DNA of 43,462 nucleotides from Leptolyngbya sp. 'hensonii' (GTDB lineage Bacteria; Cyanobacteriota; Cyanobacteriia; GCF-001939115): assembly GCF_001939115.1 (NCBI RefSeq), contig NZ_MQTZ01000007.1, positions 1 to 43,462 on the forward strand, written 5' to 3'. Below, piece by piece: positions 19,458-28,073 of this stretch. Position 1 is the first letter of the stretch. Each line of letters starts with the position of its first letter. Under the pieces are notes generated by a model, which was given only the letters and a program-made list of their open reading frames with translations, searched no databases and was not told the origin of the DNA. The position numbers and the translations under genes were made by a program.

Positions 19458-20696
19458 CTACGCCACCTTAAAACTAGTCGTGATCCGCTGCATCGCAGCC
19501 TCCACATTCTCCCGGCTATTAAAAGCAGAAATGCGGAAATAGCCTTCCCCGGCTGCCCCAAACCCGGCTCCAGGCGTTCCCACCACGTTTACAGTCTGAA
19601 GCAACTGATCAAAGAAATCCCAACTGGATAGCCCCTTGGGTGTCTTCACCCAAACATAGGGGGCATTGACACCCCCATACACTTGCAAACCGGCAGCCGT
19701 CAGTTGCTCCCGAATCATCCGGGCATTATCCATGTAGAAGTTGACCAGGGCTTTGACCTGAGCCTGCCCCTCGTCGCTGTACACAGCCTCAGCCCCCCGC
19801 TGCACAATGTAAGACACCCCATTGAACTTGGTGGACTGACGCCGATTCCAGAGCTTCCACAGTTCCACATCCGATCCGTCAGCCGCCTTCCCGGTCAGGG
19901 TTTTGGGCACAACGGTGAGGGCACAACGGGTGCCCGTGAATCCGGCATTCTTGGAAAAGGAGCGGAACTCGATCGCGCACTCCCTGGCCCCTTCAATCTC
20001 ATAGATGGAGTGGGGCAGGCTGGAATCGGTAATGAACGCCTCGTAAGCGGCATCAAAGAAGATGATCGATCCGTGGCTGCGGGCATAGTCTACCCAGGCT
20101 TGCAGATGATCGCGGGTGGCCACTGCCCCCGTGGGATTATTCGGGAAGCAAAGATAAATCAGATCGACCTTCTGGGTCGGAATTTCAGCCGTGAAGTGGT
20201 TCTCTGCTGTGATCGGCAGGTAGACCAGTCCTTCGTATTCCCCCCGATCGTTCACAGCCCCCGTATGGCCAGCCATGACATTGGTATCCACATAGACGGG
20301 ATAAACCGGATCGGTAACGGCGATCGTATTGCGGTCCCCAAAGATATCGAGAATATTGCCGGTATCGCATTTGGAGCCATCGGAGATGAAAATTTCGGAG
20401 GCATCGACCTCACAGCCCCAGGCTTGAAAGTCGTGGGCCGCGATCTTCTCTCGCAACCAGGCATACCCCTGTTCGGGACCATAGCCCTTAAAGCCCGAGC
20501 GATCGCCCATTTCTTCCACAGCTCTGATCATGGCTGTCCGGCAGGCTTCTGGCAGAGGTTCCGTCACATCACCAATGCCCAGACGAATAATCTTGGCATC
20601 AGGATTCGCCTCAGCAAAGGCATTCACCCGACGGGCAATCTCCGGAAACAGGTAGCCCGCTTTCAGTTTGAGGTAATTGTCGTTAATGGTTGCCAT
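19458..20696 (-). CDS. dapL: LL-diaminopimelate aminotransferase
   Basis: 412-residue PLP enzyme converting tetrahydrodipicolinate directly to LL-diaminopimelate, the lysine/peptidoglycan route used by cyanobacteria and plants. Fold-type I features: N-terminal [20 protein letters not shown], substrate region [18 protein letters not shown] (Asn187), FFDAAYEAF (Asp215, Tyr218), Schiff-base Lys249 in [12 protein letters not shown], and C-terminal [15 protein letters not shown] with the carboxylate-binding Arg. Length matches the family. Its 3' end abuts the repeat block at 18650-19432; lpxA lies 40 bp upstream on the same strand. Confidence 0.97.
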   Translation of the reverse strand: MATINDNYLKLKAGYLFPEIARRVNAFAEANPDAKIIRLGIGDVTEPLPEACRTAMIRAVEEMGDRSGFKGYGPEQGYAWLREKIAAHDFQAWGCEVDASEIFISDGSKCDTGNILDIFGDRNTIAVTDPVYPVYVDTNVMAGHTGAVNDRGEYEGLVYLPITAENHFTAEIPTQKVDLIYLCFPNNPTGAVATRDHLQAWVDYARSHGSIIFFDAAYEAFITDSSLPHSIYEIEGARECAIEFRSFSKNAGFTGTRCALTVVPKTLTGKAADGSDVELWKLWNRRQSTKFNGVSYIVQRGAEAVYSDEGQAQVKALVNFYMDNARMIREQLTAAGLQVYGGVNAPYVWVKTPKGLSSWDFFDQLLQTVNVVGTPGAGFGAAGEGYFRISAFNSRENVEAAMQRITTSFKVA

Positions 20697-20736
20697 GATG
20701 AACGGTTACAAGTTAGGTCCAAATTAAAGGTCGGCA

Positions 20737-21555
20737 TTAATCATTATCATCATCGTTGCTGTCGTAACGGGAGCGACCCAGGGATTTGCAAATTCCCCGC
20801 TTGGAGGATTTGACAAACTGGCACAATTCCATCACCAGGGGGTCGGGGGCAAATTCTGCCTCCATGGCAGCTACTGCCTGAGATACAGTCAGCCCCGATC
20901 GATACAACAAGGAGAAAGCCCGCTTCAAGATTAATCGTTGCTCTGCCGTAAACCCGGCTCGTCGCAGGCCAATTACATTCAGGTTCAGCACCGTGTTCGT
21001 GCTGAGACTGCGGGTAATACAAAAAGGAGGCACATCCTTCTGGACGGCGGTGCCCCCGGCCATCATGGCCAGTCTGCCAATGCGGGTGAACTGATGCACC
21101 AGGCAATTGCCACTGATAAAGGCCCGATCGCCAACCTCGACATAGCCTGCCAGCAGGGCATTGTTCGCCACAATCACCTGGTTACCCAGTTTGACATTGT
21201 GGGCCAGGTGGCTGTAGGCCATCAACAGACAGTTGTGCCCCACCTCTGTGACGGAACCCGCCAGAGTTCCCCGATGGATCGTTGCGCCTTCCCGAATCAC
21301 ACAACCGTTCCCAATTCGGACATAGCTTTCTGCTTCTTGATAAGCCATATCCTGGGGCAAATCGCCGAGGACGGCCCCAGCATGGACTTGACACTCCATG
21401 CCCAGGGACGTATAGGGCAGAATCGTGACATGGGGACTGATGACACATCGATCGCCAAGCTGGACCTGGCGATCGATGTATGAAAACGCACCCACAACCA
21501 CCCCCTCTCCCAGCACGGCATCCGGATGGATTACTGCCGTTGGATGAATGGTCAT
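20737..21555 (-). CDS. lpxA: UDP-N-acetylglucosamine O-acyltransferase
   Basis: First enzyme of lipid A synthesis: transfers an acyl chain from ACP to UDP-GlcNAc. About 272 residues of left-handed beta-helix hexapeptide repeats from MTIHPTAVIHPDAVLGEGV on, including HVTILPYTSLG, REGATIHRGT, NCLLMAYSHLAHNVKLGN (the catalytic-His region) and FISGNCLVHQFTRIGRLAMMAGG, followed by the C-terminal helical domain (LRRAGFTAEQRLILKRAFSLLYRSGLTVSQAV). The tail ends in an unusual acidic NDDDND. Start ATG 21555 gives the conserved N-terminus; the in-frame codon at 21576 only adds seven residues. lpxC, fabZ and lpxB are not adjacent here. Confidence 0.93.
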   Translation of the reverse strand: MTIHPTAVIHPDAVLGEGVVVGAFSYIDRQVQLGDRCVISPHVTILPYTSLGMECQVHAGAVLGDLPQDMAYQEAESYVRIGNGCVIREGATIHRGTLAGSVTEVGHNCLLMAYSHLAHNVKLGNQVIVANNALLAGYVEVGDRAFISGNCLVHQFTRIGRLAMMAGGTAVQKDVPPFCITRSLSTNTVLNLNVIGLRRAGFTAEQRLILKRAFSLLYRSGLTVSQAVAAMEAEFAPDPLVMELCQFVKSSKRGICKSLGRSRYDSNDDDND

Positions 21556-21706
21556 GGCTCTTCTCCCTGCAAACACAAAACTCTCAACACTCTATTTTCT
21601 GGTAAAGCTGCCCCAAGTCATAAGTGAATCTGAATATCAGCCTGATCTGGGTAAGGGGTAGGGTAGAATCTCTCTACTGTGTGCCACATCACATCATGGG
21701 ATTTTC

Positions 21707-22069
21707 ATGGAGCAATCTTCTACGCCACCTGATCTGCCAACAGAAGTCATTCTGACCCATTCCAGGCAGTCTCTGGGGCATGTGATATTAGACTGGACTC
21801 CCCAACCGGGTGCCTATCTGGACCTTGAAGGCAAGACCTACACTGTTCTGGAACGCCACCATCGCTATCATCTCAAATCTGGCCGCTATCGCCTGCAGAA
21901 GGTTGCCCTATATGTTCAATCAGCCCAGCGACCCAATGAAACCAGCCTGATCAACGGCCTCTGGGTGATCGGAGACGCTACATGCCGCTTCAATGCCCGT
22001 TCTGAAATCCTCCGCTGTGCGGTCCATCCTGAAGGCCCCTGTTCCGGGTGCCGCCATTATGAGCAGTAG
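21707..22069 (+). CDS. DUF6464-like cyanobacterial protein
   Basis: 120 residues. Central part GHVILDWTPQPGAYLDLEGKTYTVLERHHRYHLKSGRYRLQKVALYVQ, then GLWVIGDATCRFNARSEILRCAVHPEGPCSGCRHYE. The four Cys near the C-terminus (C..C, then CxxC) suggest a small metal site. The layout fits my memory of the cyanobacteria-restricted DUF6464 family, whose function is unknown. Convergent with fmt, only 7 bp between the stop codons. Confidence 0.7.
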   Translation: MEQSSTPPDLPTEVILTHSRQSLGHVILDWTPQPGAYLDLEGKTYTVLERHHRYHLKSGRYRLQKVALYVQSAQRPNETSLINGLWVIGDATCRFNARSEILRCAVHPEGPCSGCRHYEQ

Positions 22070-22076
22070 CTTTCAA

Positions 22077-23075
22077 TTACTGTAGCCGCTCTCCCGCCTG
22101 TAATCTGGCCCCATTGGCAAAATCCCAGCCGGACTGGATGCGCTTGCCAGAGGGCTGGACCTCTCGCAGCAGCAGCAACCCCTCCCCCGTCTGGACGATC
22201 GGGCCCAGGTTTTTCACCACCGCCACAATTGCCCCGGGTCGAAAAATAGTGCTGGAGAGGGCCGACCAATCCGACTCCAGAGCTGCCAGGGCTGGGGGAA
22301 GTTGGGACCAGAACCCAGGCCCCAGAGGTGCGGTAGCAATGACTTTGAGGGGCACATCCCGACAGACGGTCACACAGTCTGGGAAGAACCCCCGCACCTG
22401 ATTGTGGAGGGCGATCGCCGATCGGGACCAGTCCAAGCCATAATCCTCCTTACGAATCAGGGGGGCATAGGTGGCCTGGGCGGCATCCTGTGGCTCGGGT
22501 TGAACCTGCCCAGCTTCCAGTTGCAGCAGGGTTTCCACCAGCAATGCAGCGCTGAGGTCAGCCAAAGTCTGGGCCAATTGATGGGCATTGTCCAGCAACG
22601 CGATCGGCACCGTTCGCTTCAACAGCATTGGCCCCGTATCCATCCCAGCATCCATCAGCATGGTCGTAATGCCTGTCTCCACCTCACCCTGATAGAGACA
22701 CCACTGGATGGGGGCAGCTCCTCGATACTGGGGCAGAATCGAACCATGGGCGTTAATACAGCCCAACCTGGGCATATCCAGGATCTGCTGGGACAGAATT
22801 TGACCGTAGGCAATGACCACAAAGGCATCTGCCTGGGCTGCAACGAGATTGTCCAGTGTCTCAGGGTCTTTCTTGACGCTTTTGGGCTGCCAGACCGGGA
22901 TGCCCTGCTCCACCGCCACAGCTTTCACAGGGGAAGGAATCAGGTCATTCCCCCGTCCCCGCCGCTTATCGGGTTGGGTGACTACCGCCACTACCTGAAA
23001 TCGGTCATCCGCCAGCAGTTTCTGCAGGCTGGGAACGGAGAAAGTTGGGGTGCCAAAGAAGACAATTTTGATCAT
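22077..23075 (-). CDS. fmt: Methionyl-tRNA formyltransferase
   Basis: 332 residues, the usual length. Formylates initiator Met-tRNA using 10-formyltetrahydrofolate. N-terminal Rossmann-like catalytic domain [17 protein letters not shown] with the active-site trio Asn108, His110 (INAHGSILP) and Asp146 (DAGMDTGP), the RGAAPIQW loop, then a C-terminal OB-like tRNA-binding domain ending LQAGERLQ. Starts at ATG 23075. Immediately upstream lies a repeat-rich intergenic region. Confidence 0.96.
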   Translation of the reverse strand: MIKIVFFGTPTFSVPSLQKLLADDRFQVVAVVTQPDKRRGRGNDLIPSPVKAVAVEQGIPVWQPKSVKKDPETLDNLVAAQADAFVVIAYGQILSQQILDMPRLGCINAHGSILPQYRGAAPIQWCLYQGEVETGITTMLMDAGMDTGPMLLKRTVPIALLDNAHQLAQTLADLSAALLVETLLQLEAGQVQPEPQDAAQATYAPLIRKEDYGLDWSRSAIALHNQVRGFFPDCVTVCRDVPLKVIATAPLGPGFWSQLPPALAALESDWSALSSTIFRPGAIVAVVKNLGPIVQTGEGLLLLREVQPSGKRIQSGWDFANGARLQAGERLQ

Positions 23076-23117
23076 TTTGAAGATTCTATATCAATCGATA
23101 GTCTGCTGAACCTGATT

Positions 23118-23266
23118 GGGAGCATGTCACTTTTGCAGTGATGCTTTCTAGCCCTCATCCCCCAGCCCCTTCTCCCAAAAAGGGCGAAGGGGAGCCGAAT
23201 CATTTCAAAGTCCCTCTCCCAAATTGGGAGAGGGATTTAGGGTGAGGGCAAAGGTGACATGTACCC
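23118..23266. mobile_element. MITE-like element with 9-bp flanking duplication
   Basis: About 149 bp. Left end GGGAGCATGTCACTTTTGC (23118-23136), right end the imperfect inverted copy GCAAAGGTGACATGTACCC (23248-23266; 16 of 19 positions pair). Inside is a second palindromic pair GCCCTCATCCC / GGGTGAGGGC and two further hairpins. ACCTGATTG occurs at 23110-23118 and again at 23268-23276, consistent with a 9-bp target duplication. No coding capacity. Same family as the elements at 40111, 40553 and 41617. Confidence 0.75.
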
Positions 23267-23269
23267 GAC

Positions 23270-23507
23270 CTGATTGACTGACAAAACTCCTGAAACCCTT
23301 AAAATCCACTAAGAAATGAGAATTAAATAAAGTAGGGGTTTGGGGGCAAAGCCCCCAAGCAGGGGCGTTGCCCCTGCACCCCAATGGTTCATCTTATTTA
23401 ATTCGTGATCCTAAGTTGAAGTGAGATCCGAAACCCAAGGTAAACCCTTGACAAGGTTGGGTTTCGCTCTGCTCCACCCAACATGAACAGTTTTGTCAGT
23501 CAATCAG
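23270..23507. repeat. 238-bp element bounded by a 19-bp perfect inverted repeat
   Basis: CTGATTGACTGACAAAACT at 23270-23288 is exactly inverted at 23489-23507. Between the ends lie the cloverleaf-like element at 23320-23404 and a further inverted pair CGAAACCCAA / TTGGGTTTCG near 23430-23466. No open reading frame. The MITE at 23118 appears to have inserted into or next to its left end. Confidence 0.75.
23320..23404. repeat. 85-bp cloverleaf-like palindromic element
   Basis: Outer stem GAATTAAATAA (23320-23330) / TTATTTAATTC (23394-23404). Two inner hairpins: TTGGGGGC-AAA-GCCCCCAA and CAGGGGC-GTT-GCCCCTG, with GGGGT/ACCCC pairing also possible. The sequence is not a tRNA. A folded small mobile element or transcribed structure are both possible. 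Confidence 0.7.
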
Positions 23508-23997
23508 TTGCTCAACTTGAGTGAGGGTCTTAAAAGACTAGAGATCCCGATCGCTCTTCTTTGATCCGCCCAGCAGAATTTTTCAGTTATTGCGGGAACT
23601 GGGGTTTGACTAATTGTCTTTTGACAAGGGCTTTGGCCCCATGTTAAGCATCTATTGACAATGACATCTCGCATATTTGTTACTGAATCTTCATCGAAAA
23701 ATGATCGGTACCGAAAAGAGGATTGTTTTCAGGAGATCCCAAGACAGAAAGACCTATTTCCCAGATAAAAAAATGATACAAAAAGTTTTTACTCATTGAT
23801 TCGTAAATATTTAATCTTTATTTTAATGAACCCAGTCAGTCAGTTATTTAATTCAAAGACAAACAAGATTAATTGGTAAATCTAGCCAGGAAAATCCCGA
23901 ATAAAGGCAGGTTTAGAAGGGATGAAGTTCTGTCCCAATTTGAGATTATTCCCTTCTAATTCATTGGTCCTCCCTTCATTTCTATGAGCAAGGCAAT
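23508..23997. other. AT-rich intergenic leader of the oxidase region
   Basis: About 490 bp without a credible gene. The right half (23760-23880) is markedly AT-rich compared with the surroundings and probably carries the promoter for the small ORF at 23998 and the operon behind it, but I could not pick a single convincing -35/-10 pair. Confidence 0.4.
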
Positions 23998-24114
23998 ATG
24001 CGTAGCAAAACAGTGACTCAAAAGCAACTGTTCTGGATCTTGCTGCTGATGACATTGATCTTTTGTGTCTACATCAGCGGATTAACCCATGCCACGAACC
24101 ACTTGGGGTATTAG
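23998..24114 (+). CDS. Putative 38-residue single-pass membrane protein
   Basis: ATG at 23998 to TAG at 24112-24114. Short basic/polar N-terminus (MRSKTVTQKQ), one strongly hydrophobic helix (LFWILLLMTLIFCVYISGL) and a polar tail THATNHLGY. This is the architecture of the tiny accessory subunits seen in respiratory complexes. It lies 240 bp before the oxidase operon on the same strand. No strong ribosome site is visible, and I do not recognise a family, so the call rests on composition and position. Confidence 0.45.
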   Translation: MRSKTVTQKQLFWILLLMTLIFCVYISGLTHATNHLGY

Positions 24115-24146
24115 AGAAATATTTCTAATCATAACGACCTGTTCAA

Positions 24147-24250
24147 TCGAATACTCCAGGACATTATTAATAAAACTATAATTTTCCTAGAAAAAGCATC
24201 GAATACTCCAGGACATTATTAATAAAACTATAATTTTCCTAGAAAAAGCA
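24147..24250. repeat. Perfect 52-bp tandem duplication
   Basis: The 52 bases at 24147-24198 (starting TCGAATACTCCAGGACATTA) are repeated without change at 24199-24250. The unit contains the palindrome TTATTAATAA. It lies between the small ORF and the first DUF2231 gene, in the leader of the oxidase operon. Confidence 0.95.
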
Positions 24251-24353
24251 AAGATTGTTCGATATCCTGAGGGGGAACAAATTACTGAATATCCGCCATA
24301 AAAGGATGCCAATGTTTGGTTTGAATATGCTGTCATTGGTATAGGAGAGCACA

Positions 24354-24854
24354 ATGCTTGAAAATCTCCTGCCCCCCTTGAATGACCATAACTTGCCCTA
24401 TCCTGACACCATCCATCCGATCGTCGTTCACTTCGTGATCGCCATGGTGTTATTTGCAGTGTTTTGTGATGGAGTAGGGTACTTCAGTCGCAATTCCAAG
24501 CTGTATGAAGTCAGTTGGTGGAACCTTTTTTTTGCCACTATTTCGATCTTTGTCGCCGTCATGTTTGGTCAGATTGAGGCTGGTTTAGCCCTTGCCTATC
24601 CAGCCTCTGAGTCCACTCTCAATTTGCATACCATCCTGGGCTGGTCCCTGTCTGGCATCATTGCCGCCATAACGGCCTGGCGTTACGTGCTGCGGTTGCG
24701 GGATCCAAAAACCCTGCCGATCGGTTTTATCGTCGTTGGCGTGGTGCTAACGGTTCTGGTGTGCTTCCAGGTCTATCTGGGGGATGAGTTGGTTTGGGTC
24801 TATGGGCTGCATACCGTACCGGTGGTGGAAGCGTTGAAAGAAGGAGTGCTGTGA
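24354..24854 (+). CDS. DUF2231 membrane protein (oxidase operon, first)
   Basis: 166 residues, four predicted membrane helices: HPIVVHFVIAMVLFAVFCDGVGYF, WNLFFATISIFVAVMFGQIEAG, LHTILGWSLSGIIAAITAWRYVL and IGFIVVGVVLTVLVCFQVYLGDELVW. The HPIVVHF start and conserved His residues are typical of DUF2231, a four-helix family with possible haem or metal sites. Overlaps the next gene by one base (TGATG). In cyanobacterial Cox3/ARTO loci similar proteins precede ctaC, so an assembly or electron-transfer role is inferred. Confidence 0.85.
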   Translation: MLENLLPPLNDHNLPYPDTIHPIVVHFVIAMVLFAVFCDGVGYFSRNSKLYEVSWWNLFFATISIFVAVMFGQIEAGLALAYPASESTLNLHTILGWSLSGIIAAITAWRYVLRLRDPKTLPIGFIVVGVVLTVLVCFQVYLGDELVWVYGLHTVPVVEALKEGVL

Positions 24855-25474
24855 TGGGGGATGACTTGATTCGTCAGTTGGGGTCTCAATTGGGTGAAAA
24901 TGGTCTGCCCTACGCCATTCCGATCCATCCTAACCTGGTTCATTTGACCCTTGGGTTGTTTATTATCGCGATCGCCTTTGACGTTGTCGGCGTCTTGTTT
25001 CCCCTGGAGCGGCCCATCTTTAAGTTTCTCGCCATTCCAGCGGCCCGTTCCAACTTCTTTGATGTGGGCTGGTACAACATGCTGGCGGCGGCTGTGATTA
25101 CCTTTTTGACGGTAGCAGCCGGGTTTTACGAAATCATGCTGGCCCATCCCCCAGCGGATGTGACCAGTGCCTGGGGGTTGCAGGCTATGTCCACCCTGCT
25201 CTGGCATGGGGTGGGCGGGGTTTTCCTGCTGCTCTTTATTGTGGGGATGGCTGTGTGGCGCGGGTTTCAGCGCTACGTCTGGTTCAGTGATACCAGTCGT
25301 CAGGTGCAATGGAGCTATCTGCTCGTAGGCATTGGCATTATGGCGCTGATGTATGTTCATGGCACCCTGGGAGCGCAGTTGGCAGCAGAATTCGGAGTCC
25401 ACAATACGGCTATTCATCTGTTGCGATCGGGCCAAGACCCCAATCAGGTACTGCAAGCCCTGGGGGGATTGTGA
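24854..25474 (+). CDS. DUF2231 membrane protein (oxidase operon, second)
   Basis: 206 residues from ATG 24854, which overlaps the preceding stop; an in-frame extension to 24794 is rejected because of that coupling. Four membrane helices again, with HPNLVHLTLGLFIIAIAFDVVGVLF, NMLAAAVITFLTVAAGFYEIML, LLWHGVGGVFLLLFIVGMAVW and WSYLLVGIGIMALMYVHGTLGAQLA. A diverged paralogue of the preceding protein, so the two may form a heterodimer. One-base overlap with ctaC. Confidence 0.85.
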   Translation: MGDDLIRQLGSQLGENGLPYAIPIHPNLVHLTLGLFIIAIAFDVVGVLFPLERPIFKFLAIPAARSNFFDVGWYNMLAAAVITFLTVAAGFYEIMLAHPPADVTSAWGLQAMSTLLWHGVGGVFLLLFIVGMAVWRGFQRYVWFSDTSRQVQWSYLLVGIGIMALMYVHGTLGAQLAAEFGVHNTAIHLLRSGQDPNQVLQALGGL

Positions 25475-26397
25475 TGAACCGGAAAACCCTGTTGACCCTG
25501 GGTGGGGTCACGATCGTCCTGGCTCTGATCAGCTTGTGGATGGGCCAGCAAGCCTATACTTGGTTTCCCCCGCAGGCAGCAGCCGAGGCCCAACTGGTTG
25601 ATGACCTGTTCAGCTTTTTGGTGACCCTGGGCACATTTATCTTCCTGGGGGTGGTAGGGGCACTCACCTATGCCGTCTTGTTCCAGCGGGTCGGTCGGTA
25701 TGACTTCAGCGATGGTCCCCCGATCGAGGGGAACATCACCCTAGAAGTGGTATGGACGGCCATCCCGATCGTACTGGTGATCTGGATTGCAGGCTACAGC
25801 TACCAGATTTATGACCAAATGTCGATTCTCGGTCCCATGGAACATGTTCACATGGGGATGGCAACGGCTGAGGCCGCGCCGCTCTCATCCGCAGACCAGT
25901 CGGTGGAGCGGATTGAGGTGCGATCGCGTCAGTGGGCTTGGGAGTTTTACTATCCAGAGCAGCAGGTCACCAGCACCGAACTGCACTTGCCCAATAACCG
26001 CCGGGTAAAGCTGGTGCTGCAATCGGCAGATGTGTTGCATGGGTTCTTTGTACCGGCCTTTCGGGTGAAGCAGGACATCATTCCTGGACGAGTGATTGAT
26101 TTTGAGTTCACCCCAATTCGGGAGGGAACCTATCGGCTGCGTGACTCCCAATATAGTGGGACTTACTTTGCGGCCATGCAAGCTGATGTGGTGGTGGAGT
26201 CCCCAGCAGCCTATCATCAATGGTTGACCGCAGCAGCAGCCCAAACGCCAACTGCAGCAGCTAATCCAGCTTTTGAGGAATACAATCGGACCACCAAAGC
26301 AGCCATTAATCCAGGCTGGAAAACGGTCATCCCGGCTCCGCCCCCGATCGTTAACTATTCTGCCCAAGATTCCAGTGCAAAGGACAAACCCGTATGA
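25474..26397 (+). CDS. ctaC: Cytochrome c oxidase subunit II-like, lacking the CuA site (ARTO type)
   Basis: 307 residues: signal/anchor helix (7-25), two-helix hairpin (about 46-70 and 92-110) and a periplasmic cupredoxin domain. The domain keeps QWAWEFYYPE, LHGFFVPAFRVKQDIIPGR and Met235, but the CuA loop reads RDSQYSGTYFAAM: the two Cys ligands are Asp224 and Ser228, the Glu is Gln226 and the His is Phe232. CuA cannot form, so the subunit should not accept electrons from cytochrome c in the usual way. This loss is known from the cyanobacterial alternative respiratory terminal oxidase (CtaCII) and is why ARTO is thought to be a quinol oxidase. Start ATG 25474 overlaps the previous stop; stop overlaps ctaD by 4 bp. 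Confidence 0.92.
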   Translation: MNRKTLLTLGGVTIVLALISLWMGQQAYTWFPPQAAAEAQLVDDLFSFLVTLGTFIFLGVVGALTYAVLFQRVGRYDFSDGPPIEGNITLEVVWTAIPIVLVIWIAGYSYQIYDQMSILGPMEHVHMGMATAEAAPLSSADQSVERIEVRSRQWAWEFYYPEQQVTSTELHLPNNRRVKLVLQSADVLHGFFVPAFRVKQDIIPGRVIDFEFTPIREGTYRLRDSQYSGTYFAAMQADVVVESPAAYHQWLTAAAAQTPTAAANPAFEEYNRTTKAAINPGWKTVIPAPPPIVNYSAQDSSAKDKPV

Positions 26398-28073
26398 CTG
26401 ACTCTTCTCTGGAAGTGATCCCGGCTCAGACTGAGCAACCGCTTCCCGACGCGCCGGACAACTGGAAACGCTTCTTCAGCTTCAGCACGGATCACAAAGT
26501 CATTGGCATTCAATACATCGTCACCTCCTTTTTCTTCTTTTTGGTGGGGGGTATCTTTGCCATGATTATCCGGGGCGAACTAATTACGCCAGAAGCCGAT
26601 TTGCTCGATCGGCCCGTCTACAATGCCATGTTCACCATGCATGGAACCGTGATGTTGTTCCTCTGGACCTTTCCGGTGCTGGTTGGGTTGAGCAACTATC
26701 TGGTCCCCCTAATGATCGGGGCGCGGGATATGGCCTTTCCCCGATTGAATGCGGCGGCCTTCTGGATGGTGCCCGTGTTTGGGGTCATCCTGATGGCGAG
26801 TTTCCTAGTCCCTGGTGGGCCATCCCAGTCGGGTTGGTGGGCCTATCCTCCGGTCAGTTTGCAAAATCCCACCGGCAACCTGATTACGGGACAGGTGTTG
26901 TGGATTTTGGCGGTGGCCATTTCTGGTGTGTCGTCTATTATGGGGGCCATCAATTTTGTGACGACGATCGTCCGCATGCGCGCCCCCGGCATGACCTGGT
27001 TCCGGATGCCCGTCTTTGTCTGGACGGTGCTGAGTGCCCAGATAATTCAACTGTTCGGCCTGCCCGCCCTGACTGCCGGAGCGGTCATGCTGCTGTTGGA
27101 TATTACGGTCGGCACCAGTTTCTTTGATCCGGCCAAGGGGGGCGACCCGGTGCTGTTTCAGCACTTTTTCTGGTTTTACTCCCACCCGGCAGTTTATGTG
27201 ATCATTCTGCCGGTATTTGGCATTTTTTCGGAAATTTTCCCTGTTTATGCCCGTAAGCCCCTCTTTGGCTACAAAGTAGTGGCGATCTCATCGCTTGTGA
27301 TCACGGGCCTGAGTGGTCTGGTGTGGGTGCATCACATGTTTGCCAGCGGTACCCCTGGCTGGATGCGGATGCTGTTTATGTTTTCCACCATGTTGATTTC
27401 GGTGCCCACCGGAATTAAGGTCTTTGCCTGGGTGGCCACGATTTGGGGGGGGAAATTACGGCTGGATACCCCCATGCTCTTTGGGCTCGGGGGCATGGTC
27501 ATGTTTGTTTTTGCCGGAATTACGGGCATTATGTTGGCCTCAGTTCCCATTGATATTCATGTGAACAATACCTACTTTGTCGTTGGGCATTTTCACTATG
27601 TCATCTATGGGGCAGTGGTCATGGGGGTCTATGCTGCCTTCTACCACTGGTTCCCCAAAATGACTGGGCGCATGTACTCCGAGGGCCTGGGTAAGCTGCA
27701 CTTTGTCCTCACCTTGATTGGGACGAACCTCAATTTCTTCCCCATGCATCCCCTGGGGCTGCAGGGCATGCCTCGGCGGGTGGCTTCCTATGATCCAGAG
27801 TTTGCCTTCTGGAATGTGCTGGCCAGCCTGGGGGCATTCCTTCTGGGCATGTCTACCCTACCGTTTATTTTGAATATGATCGGCTCTTGGGTACAGGGTA
27901 AACCAGCTCCAGGGAATCCCTGGCGGGCGATCGGGCTGGAATGGCTCGTTTCCTCCCCCCCCCCGGTTGAGAACTTTGAAGAGATTCCTGTGGTTGTAGC
28001 GGAACCCTACGGCTACGGCAAGCAGGAGCCCTTAATTGCCACAGATGTTCATTCCCTGGAGGCCAGCTCATGA
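26394..28073 (+). CDS. ctaD: Haem-copper oxidase subunit I
   Basis: 559 residues, twelve membrane helices. Haem a ligand His83 (FTMHGTVM), D-channel entry Asp112 (NYLVPLMIGARDMAFPRLN), CuB ligand and cross-linked Tyr in YSHPAVY (His264, Tyr268), CuB His pair in VWVHHMFASG, and haem ligands in VVGHFHYVIYG. The YSHPxVY form in place of GHPEVY, with no Glu, marks an A2-type enzyme. All metal ligands are present, so the catalytic core should reduce O2. Overlaps ctaC and ctaE by 4 bp each (ATGA), showing tight translational coupling. Confidence 0.96.
   Translation: MTDSSLEVIPAQTEQPLPDAPDNWKRFFSFSTDHKVIGIQYIVTSFFFFLVGGIFAMIIRGELITPEADLLDRPVYNAMFTMHGTVMLFLWTFPVLVGLSNYLVPLMIGARDMAFPRLNAAAFWMVPVFGVILMASFLVPGGPSQSGWWAYPPVSLQNPTGNLITGQVLWILAVAISGVSSIMGAINFVTTIVRMRAPGMTWFRMPVFVWTVLSAQIIQLFGLPALTAGAVMLLLDITVGTSFFDPAKGGDPVLFQHFFWFYSHPAVYVIILPVFGIFSEIFPVYARKPLFGYKVVAISSLVITGLSGLVWVHHMFASGTPGWMRMLFMFSTMLISVPTGIKVFAWVATIWGGKLRLDTPMLFGLGGMVMFVFAGITGIMLASVPIDIHVNNTYFVVGHFHYVIYGAVVMGVYAAFYHWFPKMTGRMYSEGLGKLHFVLTLIGTNLNFFPMHPLGLQGMPRRVASYDPEFAFWNVLASLGAFLLGMSTLPFILNMIGSWVQGKPAPGNPWRAIGLEWLVSSPPPVENFEEIPVVVAEPYGYGKQEPLIATDVHSLEASS

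Noticed and set aside
19683-20813. A 376-residue plus-strand frame over dapL and lpxA
   Set aside because: It is antisense to two well-supported enzymes with intact active sites and shows no domain.
22302-23141. A 279-residue plus-strand frame over fmt
   Set aside because: Antisense to fmt, which carries all catalytic residues.
23320-23404. tRNA gene
   Set aside because: The fold is cloverleaf-like, but there is no T-loop consensus, no D-loop and no CCA-compatible end; both inner hairpins have three-base loops. I saw no convincing tRNA anywhere in the window.
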